Made by a program: the position numbers and the translations under genes. Source: Lachnospiraceae bacterium (GTDB taxonomy: Bacteria > Bacillota > Clostridia > Lachnospirales > Lachnospiraceae). From it: a stretch of DNA of 55,840 nucleotides. Positions within the stretch are counted from its first letter, which is position 1. Every line of letters begins with the position of its first letter. Positions 33,669 through 42,833 of the stretch are shown one piece after another. Where the stretch lies: contig JAETTM010000022.1 of assembly GCA_021769135.1 (NCBI GenBank), positions 1-55,840 on the forward strand. Direction: 5' to 3'. The notes beneath the pieces are model-generated. The model saw only the letters and a program-made list of their open reading frames with translations, searched no databases and was not told the origin of the DNA.

Positions 33669-33712
33669 TTGTAAAAGTGCCTTTTCTGTGATATTCTTAT
33701 TATACTAATATA
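33669..33712 (+). promoter_or_regulatory. Promoter and possible operator of the toxin-antitoxin pair
   Basis: TTGTAA (33669-33674) and TATTCT (33692-33697) are 17 bp apart. The dyad TATTA-TAC-TAATA (33700-33712) follows immediately, where an antitoxin-toxin complex could bind and repress. Confidence 0.6.
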
Positions 33713-33726
33713 AAAGGAGGTTTATC

Positions 33727-33885
33727 ATGAAAGCTGCTATTGACTATTCACAGAAAAGTGTCGCCGAAAAGGAATTTATCAGTTTTATTAACGAAGGCTT
33801 AAAGGATGCATATAATAATAGCCTTTTAGATTTTGACACTGTCTTCGATGAATTGGAAGAAAGGTATAAGGTTACCAATGGATAG
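33727..33885 (+). CDS. Small antitoxin
   Basis: A 52-residue frame beginning MKAAIDYSQKSVAEKEFISF and ending in an acidic stretch LDFDTVFDELEERYKVTNG. A strong AAAAGGAGG site lies 8-10 bases upstream. Its end overlaps the start of the toxin gene by 8 bases (ATGGATAG), a usual layout for type II systems in which the antitoxin comes first. The acidic C-terminus would wrap the basic toxin. It resembles short Clostridial antitoxins paired with ParE/RelE proteins, but a DNA-binding fold is not evident by eye. Confidence 0.8.
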   Translation: MKAAIDYSQKSVAEKEFISFINEGLKDAYNNSLLDFDTVFDELEERYKVTNG

Positions 33886-34195
33886 TTATCATATCATCCT
33901 CACTCAACGGGCTGCGGATGACATCACAGACATCGGCGATTATATCGCTTTTCAATTATCAGAACCTGACACCTCAAAAAATTTCATTAAAGGTATAAGA
34001 AAATCTATTTCACAGTTAAAACTTTTTCCTTACAAATTCCCGCTTGTTCAAGATAATTTTTTACAAAGCCAAGGTATACGCTGCATGCCATACAAAAACT
34101 TTTATATCTTCTATAAAATTATCGATAATTCACAAAGAGTTATCGTCCTTAGAATCGGTTACAACAGAAGAAACTGGAAAGATATTCTTACATAA
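33878..34195 (+). CDS. ParE/RelE-family toxin
   Basis: The protein has 105 residues: YHIILTQRAADDITDIGDYI (helical hairpin), SISQLKLFPYKFPLV, then beta strands IRCMPYKNFYIFYKI and VIVLRIGYNRRNWKDIL. This is the ParE/RelE barnase-like fold. Toxins of this group cleave mRNA at the ribosome or poison gyrase. ATG 33878 overlaps the antitoxin stop, so they are translated together. Which activity it has cannot be told. Confidence 0.88.
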   Translation: MDSYHIILTQRAADDITDIGDYIAFQLSEPDTSKNFIKGIRKSISQLKLFPYKFPLVQDNFLQSQGIRCMPYKNFYIFYKIIDNSQRVIVLRIGYNRRNWKDILT

Positions 34196-34283
34196 ATATT
34201 TATAATCTTAAGCATCCCTTTGTGCATTTCCTCCAAAATCCTCCCCTCAATCTTATGAAAAATATAGAAAATATAATTTTCCC

Positions 34284-34359
34284 TTGCATTTTCCCCCATA
34301 TGGAAATATAATGAAACCGTAGCTTGAAAACGTTACCGGTAACATTACCGGTAACGTTT
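34284..34359 (+). promoter_or_regulatory. Promoter with tandem LacI-type operators for the second sugar ABC operon
   Basis: TTGCAT (34284-34289) and a perfect TATAAT (34307-34312) are 17 bp apart. Starting about 20 bases downstream are two abutting palindromes, GTTACCGGTAAC (34332-34343) and ATTACCGGTAAC (34344-34355), with flanks that make the whole 34328-34359 region a 32-bp near-perfect dyad. Sites just downstream of the start point suit repression. The LacI gene at 37725 closes this operon. Confidence 0.85.
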
Positions 34360-34390
34360 CTGAAAACAATCATTTTAAGGAGGATATTTT

Positions 34391-35866
34391 ATGAAAAGAA
34401 AATTATTATCCGTAATTCTGTCGTCTGCTATGGCTGTGACTTTACTAACAGGCTGCGGCGGCGGAAGCAGCACACCGGATGCCGCTGCTGATACAAGCAG
34501 CGAAGCAGCTGAAAGCACAGTTGAAGAAAGCGCTGAAAGCACAGAAGATACTGGCGCTGCAGCTGCAGAAGAAGAAGCGGCAGCAGCACCTGCCGGAGAC
34601 GGTTCCGTTTATCTGTTAAACTTCAAACCGGAATCCGATCAGCAGTGGAAAGATTTGGCAGCCATCTATACGGAACAGACTGGAGTGGAAGTTAATGTTC
34701 TGACCGCAGCGGAAGGTACATACAGCACCACTTTACAGGCAGAGCTGGCAAAGGATGAGGCTCCTACTATTTTCAATATCGGCAATGTAACCGCAGCACA
34801 GACCTGGAACGATTATACTTATGACCTTTCCGGCACAGCATTATATGACCATCTGTCAGATAAATCCCTGGTGATTAACTATGACGGAAAAGTGGCGGCT
34901 GTTGCTAACTGCTACGAGTGCTACGGTATCATTTATAACAAGACAATCCTTAACGATTACTGCTCCGTAGAAGGCGCCGTAATTTCTTCCGTAGATGACA
35001 TCAAGGATTTCGCTACCTTAAAGGCTGTTGCCGAAGACATCAACAACCGCGTGGATGAAATCAATGATGCATTGGGAACCAACCTGACAGGCGCTTTTGC
35101 TTCGGCAGGTCTTGACAGCGGTTCTTCCTGGAGGTTCTCAGGACACCTTGCAGGCGTTGCCCTCTACTATGAATTCCTGGATGCTGGCTGTGATTTAGTA
35201 GCCGGACAGGGCGAAATCGAAGGCAAATACCTGGATAATTTCAAAAACGTATGGGATATGTATGTAAGCACCTCTTCCGCAGATCCCAAGACTCTGGAAG
35301 GCGGCACATACAATGCAGAAATGGAATTCGGTATGGGAGAAGCAGTATTCTTCCAGAACGGCAACTGGGAATATGCAGCACTGACCAACCCGGACAACGG
35401 CTATGAAGTTACTGACGAAGACCTGGGCATGATGCCTATTTACTTCGGCGTAGACGATGCTAACGAAGGGCTCTGCGTAGGTACAGAAAACTACTGGGCT
35501 GTTAACTCGAAAGCTTCTGAAGAAGATATCGCCGCTACTCTTGCTTTCTTAGAGTGGGTTATCACCTCCGATGAAGGACGTAACTCAATTACAAACGAAA
35601 TGGGCCTTTCCGCTCCGTTCGATACCTTTACGGGCGATTATGAATCCGAAAACGCATTTGTAAGAGACAACAATAAATATATGGCAGACGGCAAGACAGC
35701 AGTTGCCTGGAGCTTCAACGCTACTCCTAACGTAGATGACTGGAGGGCTGATGTAGTTGCCGCTCTTACAGCTTACACAAACGGATCCGGCGATTGGGAT
35801 GCCGTAAAGACAGCCTTTGTTGACGGCTGGGCTACCCAGTGGCAGCTGGCTGAAGAAGCTAAATAA
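34391..35866 (+). CDS. Carbohydrate ABC transporter substrate-binding lipoprotein
   Basis: The protein has 491 residues. The lipobox is LLTGCGGGSS (Cys about 22). A low-complexity Ala/Glu/Ser/Thr linker follows (about residues 28-70), then a family 1 solute-binding fold (VYLLNFKPESDQQWKDLAAI; GEAVFFQNGNWEYAAL; VIFNIGN-type domain walls). The codons in this gene are richer in GCA and TAC than those of the downstream genes, as is common for a highly expressed first cistron. AAGGAGG precedes the ATG. Ligand unknown; no glycosidase is in the operon. Confidence 0.92.
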   Translation: MKRKLLSVILSSAMAVTLLTGCGGGSSTPDAAADTSSEAAESTVEESAESTEDTGAAAAEEEAAAAPAGDGSVYLLNFKPESDQQWKDLAAIYTEQTGVEVNVLTAAEGTYSTTLQAELAKDEAPTIFNIGNVTAAQTWNDYTYDLSGTALYDHLSDKSLVINYDGKVAAVANCYECYGIIYNKTILNDYCSVEGAVISSVDDIKDFATLKAVAEDINNRVDEINDALGTNLTGAFASAGLDSGSSWRFSGHLAGVALYYEFLDAGCDLVAGQGEIEGKYLDNFKNVWDMYVSTSSADPKTLEGGTYNAEMEFGMGEAVFFQNGNWEYAALTNPDNGYEVTDEDLGMMPIYFGVDDANEGLCVGTENYWAVNSKASEEDIAATLAFLEWVITSDEGRNSITNEMGLSAPFDTFTGDYESENAFVRDNNKYMADGKTAVAWSFNATPNVDDWRADVVAALTAYTNGSGDWDAVKTAFVDGWATQWQLAEEAK

Positions 35867-35948
35867 TAATTTAGAAGTTTAAAAGATAATCTATAGGGGG
35901 GCGGGTAATCATTTGCTCGCTCCCTTTTTAGAAGAAAGTGAGGGATTT

Positions 35949-36806
35949 ATGGAAAAAGCAATTAAAAGATATTTTCCAATATTCGTACTTCCGACTATGA
36001 TTGCATTTTTTATCGGTTTCATTGCCCCTTTTGTATACGGCATCTTCCTATCCTTCTGTAAATTTACGACGGTAGTTGACTGGGAATGGGTCGGGTTCAG
36101 CAATTATACGAGAATCTTTTATGTAAACGGAAAACTGGATACCACGTTTCTTCATTCCCTGTGGTATACTACATTGTTTACGGCAGTATCCGTACTGATT
36201 ATCAATATAGTATCTTTTTCCATTGCCATGGCGCTGACAAAAGGCATCAAAGGCACAAATATATTCCGTACTGTTTTTTTCATGCCTAACTTAATCGGCG
36301 GCATTGTACTGAGTTATATCTGGTTGATGTTATTCAACAGCGTACTTGCCCATTTTTCCAAGACTATCGTTTCCACCCAGTGGTACGCTTTCTGGGGATT
36401 GATTATTGTAGTATGCTGGCAGCAAATCGGGTACATGATGATTATCTATGTGGCCGGCATCCAGAATATCCCGGGGGATTTAATCGAGGCGGCCAAAATC
36501 GATGGGGCCAATAACCTGCAGCTGTTAAGGAATGTAACGCTCCCCATGCTGATGCCTACCATCACTGTTTGTACCTTTTTGACCTTGACCAACGGCTTTA
36601 AACTGTTCGACCAGAACTTAGCCTTAACCGGCGGCAATCCGGGCAAAATGTCACAGCTGTTAGCCTTAAACATTTATGATACGATGTACGGCACTACCGG
36701 ATGGCAGGGGGTAGGCCAGGCGAAAGCCGTTATCTTCTTTATCTTAGTGGCACTTATTGCCCTGGCACAGAATAAATTATCCACAAGCAAGGAGGTGCAG
36801 AGCTAA
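35949..36806 (+). CDS. Sugar ABC transporter permease, MalF type
   Basis: The protein has 285 residues with six membrane helices and the EAA loop GDLIEAAKIDGANNLQLLRN (about 180-200). ATG 35949 (MEKAIKRYFPIF) is used, with GTGAGGG upstream; the longer frame has no site. It begins about 80 bases after the binding protein and ends in a one-base overlap with the next permease (TAATG). Confidence 0.92.
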   Translation: MEKAIKRYFPIFVLPTMIAFFIGFIAPFVYGIFLSFCKFTTVVDWEWVGFSNYTRIFYVNGKLDTTFLHSLWYTTLFTAVSVLIINIVSFSIAMALTKGIKGTNIFRTVFFMPNLIGGIVLSYIWLMLFNSVLAHFSKTIVSTQWYAFWGLIIVVCWQQIGYMMIIYVAGIQNIPGDLIEAAKIDGANNLQLLRNVTLPMLMPTITVCTFLTLTNGFKLFDQNLALTGGNPGKMSQLLALNIYDTMYGTTGWQGVGQAKAVIFFILVALIALAQNKLSTSKEVQS

Positions 36807-37711
36807 TGGCAAAAAATAACGAATCCGTAAGTACTGTAAGACGGGCAAAACATGGCGGCCTGCTCACTTTCTTCTTTGCAATCGTGAGCATCATCTGGAT
36901 AGCCCCCCTCTTCTTAGTGCTGATGAACTCTTTTAAAAAGAAGGCATTTATTTTCCGGAATCCCTTTTCCATCAGCGCCAACTCGTTGTCCGACGGGTGG
37001 GATTCCTATGTAAAAGGCATCGAACGGGCAATGCACGGATGGAAGAATTATGCCACTGCCATTAAGCTGACAGATTTCTTCCACGCTTTCGGGTATTCCC
37101 TTTTTATCACTGTAGCTTCCGTAGTCGTAATTATTATCTGCACATCCATGTGCGCATGGTACATTACCAGAGTACACAACGTGGTCACAAAGACTATTTA
37201 TGTGCTTTGCCTCTTTTCCATGATTGTGCCTTTCCAGATGGTAATGTTTACGCTGTCTAAATTTGCGAATATGCTGAAGCTGAGCAACCCTTGGGGCATT
37301 GTCATCGTATATCTCGGATTCGGCGCCGGGCTGGCAGTATTTATGTTCACCGGCTTTGTCAAAGGGATTTCCATTGAAATTGAGGAAGCGGCCATGATAG
37401 ACGGCTGTACCCCGATTCAAACCTTTTTCCGGGTGGTATTCCCTATTTTAAAGCCTACTACCGTTACCGTCTCCATCCTGCAGGCCATGTGGATATGGAA
37501 CGACTATCTGCTGCCCAGCCTCGTGCTGAATATCAATAAGTATAAGACACTCCCCATTGCCATCCAATATTTAAAGCAAAGCCATGGGCAGCTGGACTGG
37601 GGGGCCATGATGGCGGTGCTGGTGCTTGCGATTATCCCCATTGTCATTTTCTATATGGCATGCCAGAAATATATTATCGAAGGTGTGCTCGCCGGTGCCG
37701 TAAAGGGTTAA
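36806..37711 (+). CDS. Sugar ABC transporter permease, MalG type
   Basis: The protein has 301 residues and six membrane helices. The EAA loop is IEIEEAAMIDGCTPIQTFFR (about 190-210) and the end YIIEGVLAGAVKG is typical. The start overlaps the previous stop by one base with AAGGAGG inside that gene, so translation is coupled. Like the operon at 21.7-27.5 kb it lacks an ATPase gene. Confidence 0.93.
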   Translation: MAKNNESVSTVRRAKHGGLLTFFFAIVSIIWIAPLFLVLMNSFKKKAFIFRNPFSISANSLSDGWDSYVKGIERAMHGWKNYATAIKLTDFFHAFGYSLFITVASVVVIIICTSMCAWYITRVHNVVTKTIYVLCLFSMIVPFQMVMFTLSKFANMLKLSNPWGIVIVYLGFGAGLAVFMFTGFVKGISIEIEEAAMIDGCTPIQTFFRVVFPILKPTTVTVSILQAMWIWNDYLLPSLVLNINKYKTLPIAIQYLKQSHGQLDWGAMMAVLVLAIIPIVIFYMACQKYIIEGVLAGAVKG

Positions 37712-37724
37712 AAGGAAACATTAT

Positions 37725-38738
37725 ATGGTTACAATAAAGGATATTGCAAGAGAATCCGGCTACTCCGTCAGCACGGTTTCCCGTGTGCTCAACCACAGGA
37801 ATGATGTCAGCCCGGATGCAAAAAGAAAGATAGAAGAAATAGTTGAAAAACACCATTTCGTGCCGAACAATAATGCGAAACATCTGAAGCAAAACAACTC
37901 GGAGTCCATCGGCGTGCTGGTCAAAGGTATTTCCAATATGCTTTTTGCAAGCATTGTGGAAGAAATCCAGCAAATGGTGGAGAAAACCCGATACACGGTT
38001 ATTGTCTCCTACCTGGACGAAGACGATAATGAGGTGGAGCAGGCTCTCCTGCTATGCCGGGAGCGGAAGCCCCTGGGCCTGCTGTTCCTTGGCGGCAACC
38101 CGGAATATTTCGAACATGGCTTCTCCAGCGTGGATGTTCCCTGCGTCATGGTAACCACCCAGTCGGAACAGATGCATTTGGATAATTTATCCAGCGTTTC
38201 CACGGATGACATAAAGGCTGCCCGCCGCGCGGTGGACGCCTTGTTTGAGGCCAACCACAGGCAAATAGGCATCCTGGGGGGGAATATCGAAACCTCTTTT
38301 ACAAGCCATCAGCGTTTCGTAGGGTGCGTAGAAAGTTTCCAGAGCCGCAACATGGTTTTTGATACCGAGCGCTGTTATGAGAGCGTGCGTTTTTCTTATG
38401 ACAGCGCATACCGGGGAATGAAGCGCCTGCTGGCCAAATTCCCTGAGGTGACCGCTGTATTTGCCATGTCGGATGTTATGGCCATCGGCGCTATACGGGC
38501 CCTGATTGATATGGGCTACAAGGTTCCGGAGGACATCTCCGTAATCGGGTTCGATGGCACAATGCTGGCGGAATATTCCCATCCCAGGCTCACCACCATC
38601 AAGCAGCAGTATAAAACGCTTGCAACCAGAAGCATTGAGATTTTATTTGGCCAGATAGAATTGAACAAAGAGCCGGTCCATGAGCTGGTGCCCTTTGAAC
38701 TGATACAGGGGGAGAGCGTAAAGGTGATTGGGGAATAA
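37725..38738 (+). CDS. LacI-family regulator of the second sugar ABC operon
   Basis: The protein has 337 residues: helix-turn-helix (MVTIKDIARESGYSVSTVSR) with hinge NNAKHLKQNNSESIGVLV, and a sensor domain ending FELIQGESVKVIGE. It starts 13 bases after the permease stop with AAAGGAAA before it, so it is the last gene of the operon it presumably controls through the tandem GTTACCGGTAAC operators. This makes a self-limiting loop: repressing the operon also represses the repressor gene. Confidence 0.92.
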   Translation: MVTIKDIARESGYSVSTVSRVLNHRNDVSPDAKRKIEEIVEKHHFVPNNNAKHLKQNNSESIGVLVKGISNMLFASIVEEIQQMVEKTRYTVIVSYLDEDDNEVEQALLLCRERKPLGLLFLGGNPEYFEHGFSSVDVPCVMVTTQSEQMHLDNLSSVSTDDIKAARRAVDALFEANHRQIGILGGNIETSFTSHQRFVGCVESFQSRNMVFDTERCYESVRFSYDSAYRGMKRLLAKFPEVTAVFAMSDVMAIGAIRALIDMGYKVPEDISVIGFDGTMLAEYSHPRLTTIKQQYKTLATRSIEILFGQIELNKEPVHELVPFELIQGESVKVIGE

Positions 38739-38791
38739 GCTAAGGGATGAATATCGAAAGACTATGCATGCTTCTAAATATTATATTTGTG

Positions 38792-38905
38792 CCACTATCG
38801 ATAATCAGGCTATTTATTAAATTATTGAAAGGAAGGAACGGCTATCGGCTTAGAGTGGGGGATTATAGGGTTATTTTTGACGGAAACGGGAACATAATAT
38901 TATAG
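38792..38905 (+). pseudogene. Remnant of a RelE-family toxin (C-terminal part)
   Basis: One frame reads LLKGRNGYRLRVGDYRVIFD followed by GNGNIIL and a stop, which is the conserved C-terminal block of RelE-type toxins. The N-terminal half and start are missing, and no antitoxin is next to it. After it, 38906-39051 holds a further open stretch (IGVTSAEPMRKSAVDIFEKA and on) that I cannot place; both look like leftovers. Confidence 0.7.
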
Positions 38906-39051
38906 AAGGATTTGTTCTATTGATATAGCTTAAAGGCCATCGGTGTTACCAGCGCCGAACCCATGCGGAAATCTGCTGTGGACATTTTTGAAAAAGCAGT
39001 AAACAACGAACGCCGCCACGCTCTGCGAGCCGGCTTATCGTAATTAAATGG

Positions 39052-39089
39052 AAAAGGGCTGAACACCTTTAAAAAAGTTCAGCCCTTTT
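39052..39089. terminator. Strong bidirectional terminator
   Basis: AAAAGGGCTGAAC pairs perfectly with GTTCAGCCCTTTT (13 bp) around a 12-base A-rich loop. The A and T ends let it work for the plus-strand sugar operon and for glgP on the minus strand. Confidence 0.88.
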
Positions 39090-39189
39090 CCTATTTATTC
39101 GCGCCTTTTCCACTGAACGGGTGGCAAATGGGTGGCAAATGATTTATCCTAATTTGCCGTCCCTTTAAAAGTACCCATTTCCGCCATCC

Positions 39190-41499
39190 CTATTTCAATT
39201 TCCAGATATCCCTGTTGTACTCCGCAATTGTCCTGTCGGATGAGAAAAAGCCAGCTTTCGCAATGTTTACAAGCATCATCTTCTTCCACTTCTGCCTGTC
39301 TTCATAATCCTTGAAAATCCTGTCCTTAGCTGCAATATAATCCTCTAAATCAAGCAGCGTCATGAACCAGTCCTTATTCAGCAGCTCCTTATACAGCCTC
39401 TCCAGATTCTCCTTATGGCCCGCTTTAAGAGCTTCCTTACCCACGATGAAATCCACCGCCTCTTTAATCACCGGGCTCTTGTCATAATATTCCTTTGATT
39501 TATAGTCCCCATCCTTATAATGGGCGATAACCGTCTCCGATTTCTCGCCAAAGATATAAATATTGTCATCCCCTACCAGTTCATGGATTTCCACGTTTGC
39601 CCCATCGGAAGTTCCCAGCGTTACGGCCCCGTTTAACATAAACTTCATATTCCCCGTGCCGGAAGCCTCCTTGGAAGCCAGAGAAATCTGCTCGGAAACA
39701 TCACAGGCCGGAATCAGCTTTTCCGCATAGCTTACATTATAATTTTCTACCATAAGGATGGTCATATAGGGGCTGACCTCCGGGTCATTGTTGACAATTT
39801 CCTGCAGCACCAGAATCAAATGGATGATGTCTTGTGCAATTATATAAGCCGGGGCCGCCTTTGCGCCGAAAATAAAAGTCAACGGCGTGGAAGGCTTTTT
39901 CCCTCTTTTAATTTCCAGATATTTATGAATAATATAAAGGGCATTCATCTGCTGGCGCTTGTATTCATGGAGCCTCTTAATCTGAATGTCAAAAATGGAA
40001 TCCGGGTTCAGGATGACGCCTTCCGCCTCTTTTACATAGGCCGCCAGCTCTTTCTTCTTTATTTCCTTGATTTCCGCCAGGCTATCCAGCACGTTCTGGT
40101 CATCGGCAAACTCCAAGAGTTTTTCCAGCTTATCCGCATCCTTCTTATATCCGTCTCCTATCGTCCGGGATAAAAGCCCCGCCAGTTCCCTGTTGCAGGA
40201 CAACAGCCATCTGCGGAAAGTAATGCCGTTGGTCTTATTATTAAATTTTTCAGGGTAAATCTTATAAAATGCGTTCAGCTCCGTATTTTTCAGGATTTCG
40301 GTATGGATAGCCGCCACGCCGTTTACCGAGAATCCATAATGGATATCAATATGGGCCATGTGCACCCTGTTATCCTCATCGATAATCTGTACCTTCGGGT
40401 CATCGTATTTTTCCCGGACTTTCTTATCCAGTTCCTTAATAATCGGCACCAACTGAGGAACCACTTTCTCCAGGTATTCCAGCGGCCATTTTTCCAGCGC
40501 CTCCGCCAAAATCGTATGGTTAGTATAAGCGCAAGTCTTGCTCACCACTTCTATCGCTTCGTCCATAGTAAACGCTTTATCCTCTACGAGAATACGAATC
40601 AATTCCGGAATTACCATGGTTGGATGCGTATCGTTAATCTGGATGACCGCATGGTCGTACATCCTTCGCAAATCATATTTCTTCTCCTTCATTTCCCGTA
40701 AAATAAGCTGGGCCGCATTGCTTACCATAAAATACTGCTGATAAATGCGCAGAAGATTTCCCGCTTCATCGGAATCGTCCGGATAAAGGAATAACGTCAG
40801 GTTCTTTTCGATTTCTTCTTTATCAAAGTCGATGCCCTTCTTCACGATGCTCTCATCCAACGATTCGATATCGAACAGGCGCAGCTTGTTCACTCCGCTG
40901 CCATACCCTACCACATCAACATTGTACAGCCGGGAAACCACTTTTTTCTTTCCAAAGCATACGTCGAAGGTAATGTCCGTCCTTTTCAGCCAGGATGAGT
41001 TTTCTATCCATTCATTTTTTTCCGCTGTTTGAAGCCCGTCTTTAAATACCTGCTTGAACAGCCCGTAATGATAGTTTAGTCCAATCCCTTCCCCAGGAAG
41101 CCCCAAGGTTGCAATGGAGTCCAGGAAACAGGCCGCCAGCCTGCCCAGCCCGCCGTTTCCAAGCGACGGTTCCGGCTCCGCCTCTTCGATTTTTGTAATA
41201 TCTTTTCCCTTCTTTGCAAGAATAGAGGCCGCTTTATCATAAATCCCCAGATTAATTAAATTATTGGAAAGCAGCTTCCCGATTAAGAATTCAGCGGAAA
41301 TATAATATACCTTCTTTTCCCCCTCAATTCTTTCGGAAACATCCATCAGCCTTTTTGTAAACTCCAGAAGGCAATAATATACTTCCTTATCTTCCAGTTC
41401 TTCCAGGTTTTTCCCAAACATATCAGCCGCCAATTCTTCAAGCTGGTGCTCCATGTTTAAAATCAATACATCTGTCTGCATATTTTTTTGGTCTGACAT
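39190..41499 (-). CDS. glgP: Glycogen/maltodextrin phosphorylase (GT35)
   Basis: The protein has 769 residues, shorter than the 800-840 of many phosphorylases but usual for Clostridia. It splits alpha-1,4-glucans with phosphate to glucose 1-phosphate. The pyridoxal phosphate Lys lies in [20 protein letters not shown] (about residue 615). [20 protein letters not shown] and [19 protein letters not shown] are further signatures. GGAGG precedes the ATG. A GAAAACGTTTTC palindrome lies in the promoter region, and a LacI gene lies upstream. Confidence 0.95.
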   Translation of the reverse strand: MSDQKNMQTDVLILNMEHQLEELAADMFGKNLEELEDKEVYYCLLEFTKRLMDVSERIEGEKKVYYISAEFLIGKLLSNNLINLGIYDKAASILAKKGKDITKIEEAEPEPSLGNGGLGRLAACFLDSIATLGLPGEGIGLNYHYGLFKQVFKDGLQTAEKNEWIENSSWLKRTDITFDVCFGKKKVVSRLYNVDVVGYGSGVNKLRLFDIESLDESIVKKGIDFDKEEIEKNLTLFLYPDDSDEAGNLLRIYQQYFMVSNAAQLILREMKEKKYDLRRMYDHAVIQINDTHPTMVIPELIRILVEDKAFTMDEAIEVVSKTCAYTNHTILAEALEKWPLEYLEKVVPQLVPIIKELDKKVREKYDDPKVQIIDEDNRVHMAHIDIHYGFSVNGVAAIHTEILKNTELNAFYKIYPEKFNNKTNGITFRRWLLSCNRELAGLLSRTIGDGYKKDADKLEKLLEFADDQNVLDSLAEIKEIKKKELAAYVKEAEGVILNPDSIFDIQIKRLHEYKRQQMNALYIIHKYLEIKRGKKPSTPLTFIFGAKAAPAYIIAQDIIHLILVLQEIVNNDPEVSPYMTILMVENYNVSYAEKLIPACDVSEQISLASKEASGTGNMKFMLNGAVTLGTSDGANVEIHELVGDDNIYIFGEKSETVIAHYKDGDYKSKEYYDKSPVIKEAVDFIVGKEALKAGHKENLERLYKELLNKDWFMTLLDLEDYIAAKDRIFKDYEDRQKWKKMMLVNIAKAGFFSSDRTIAEYNRDIWKLK

Positions 41500-41569
41500 T
41501 GTTTTACCTCCACTTTTGATATTTTATTATCTCCTTGTCTGCAGCTATTACAGTCTCGCCGCTCCTCTA

Positions 41570-41610
41570 CTTATATAAGTTATCATGGGAAAACGTTTTC
41601 ATCAACTGTC
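41570..41610 (-). promoter_or_regulatory. glgP promoter region with GAAAACGTTTTC operator
   Basis: The perfect palindrome GAAAACGTTTTC is at 41589-41600. On the minus strand TTGATG overlaps its left side and TAACTT follows 17 bp later, a plausible weak promoter with the operator inside. The site also fits the catabolite (CcpA) cre pattern except for the last base, so either the adjacent LacI protein or CcpA could bind. Confidence 0.6.
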
Positions 41611-41688
41611 AAATTCAACATTTTTTTATAAAAATTTTGTAAAATTCCCCTAATTATTCCTAACGCTTTCGACGCCATGGCATTCGCC

Positions 41689-42678
41689 TTAGCATATGAT
41701 ATCCAGATACTGCATCCTGACAATGCTGTAATCCAAAGTCAGCTTCCTCCCCTCCCCGCCATTTAGCAGATAATGGAGTTCTTCCACCGCAGCTTCCGAT
41801 ATCTCCGCGAAGCCCTGTCTAACCGTATTCATCTGCTTCCCGGCATATCCCATCAGCGTAATTCCGTCAAATCCGCATACCGGGCGGAAAATATCCATTT
41901 CCATCAATGCTCTCATTGCGCCGATTGCCATTAAGTCGGAAGCGCACACGATGACATCTTTCTTCCTCGCGCAATCAAAAGCAATTTTTCTCGCCATCCG
42001 CTCGGAAAAATCCCCTTCACGGATAAGCAGATCCAGTTCCATTTCCTCCGCCAGCCTGCGTATCCCTTTTATCCTTTCCTCTGTAACATAACCATTTTTT
42101 TTCCCGGCTATGTATAGAATGCTCTTACATTTATTATCCAGCACCGTTTTCCTGGCAACATCGTATTGAGCCTGCTCCTGGTCGATGGATACGCAGGAAG
42201 TATTTTCATTCACAATGGGGGCGTCCACCACCACCGACTTGAATATCTGCGATTGCAATACCGACTGGAGCACCTCGTCATTCTTGGACAGGCCGTAAAT
42301 AATAATCCCCCCGATGCTTTGGGAATATAGATAACGCACGATTTCCTCTTCCGTTTTACCCTCAAACATGGAAAAGAAAAGGGTATTCACATCCAAGCCC
42401 AGCTCCGCGGCCTTATTGATAGCCCCCGACAAATACCGCATGTCGATTTCATCGATGGCCTGCGTCCTGGTATTCAGGTTTATCAGCAAGGCAATCCTCC
42501 CCGCTTGTTTGGAGGACAACGCCGCCGCCACGGAATTCGGGAGGAAATTCAGCTCCTTCACCGACTCGTTTACCTTTATTCTTGTCTCTTCGCTCACATT
42601 CGGATAATTGTTCAGAACCTTGGACACCGTAGATATCGCCACGCCTGCGTGTTTCGCCACATCTCTAATTGATACCAT
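41689..42678 (-). CDS. LacI-family regulator upstream of glgP
   Basis: The protein has 329 residues: MVSIRDVAKHAGVAISTVSK with hinge PNSVAAALSSKQAGRIALLI, then a sensor domain (VCGFDGITLMGYAGKQMNTV). ATG 42678 is chosen since LacI proteins start at this point and GGAAG lies before it. Its promoter (42742-42770) has an operator-like GGAAATCGTTTTCC just downstream, close to the palindrome before glgP, so it probably controls both itself and glgP. Confidence 0.9.
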   Translation of the reverse strand: MVSIRDVAKHAGVAISTVSKVLNNYPNVSEETRIKVNESVKELNFLPNSVAAALSSKQAGRIALLINLNTRTQAIDEIDMRYLSGAINKAAELGLDVNTLFFSMFEGKTEEEIVRYLYSQSIGGIIIYGLSKNDEVLQSVLQSQIFKSVVVDAPIVNENTSCVSIDQEQAQYDVARKTVLDNKCKSILYIAGKKNGYVTEERIKGIRRLAEEMELDLLIREGDFSERMARKIAFDCARKKDVIVCASDLMAIGAMRALMEMDIFRPVCGFDGITLMGYAGKQMNTVRQGFAEISEAAVEELHYLLNGGEGRKLTLDYSIVRMQYLDIIC

Positions 42679-42722
42679 GAAAGCACTTCCTTTTCTTCTA
42701 ATCCGAAAACGAATTTTTGTCT

Positions 42723-42770
42723 GGAAATCGTTTTCCAAAATATCCTATACCATTCTTTGGAAATTGTCAA
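42723..42770 (-). promoter_or_regulatory. Promoter and autoregulatory operator of the glgP-linked LacI gene
   Basis: On the minus strand TTGACA (complement of 42765-42770) and TAGGAT (complement of 42742-42747) are 17 bp apart. The imperfect palindrome GGAAATCGTTTTCC (42723-42736) lies right after. Confidence 0.7.
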
Positions 42771-42833
42771 GCTTTATTTCGAGAATAAGTCCTTTTTCGT
42801 AACAGTTCAGCCTTTTTCTTGTCGGATAATAGG

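Noticed and set aside
39119-39140. Tandem 11-bp repeat GGGTGGCAAAT as a possible integration site
   Set aside because: No integrase, tRNA end or second copy elsewhere in the window; too short to support the claim.
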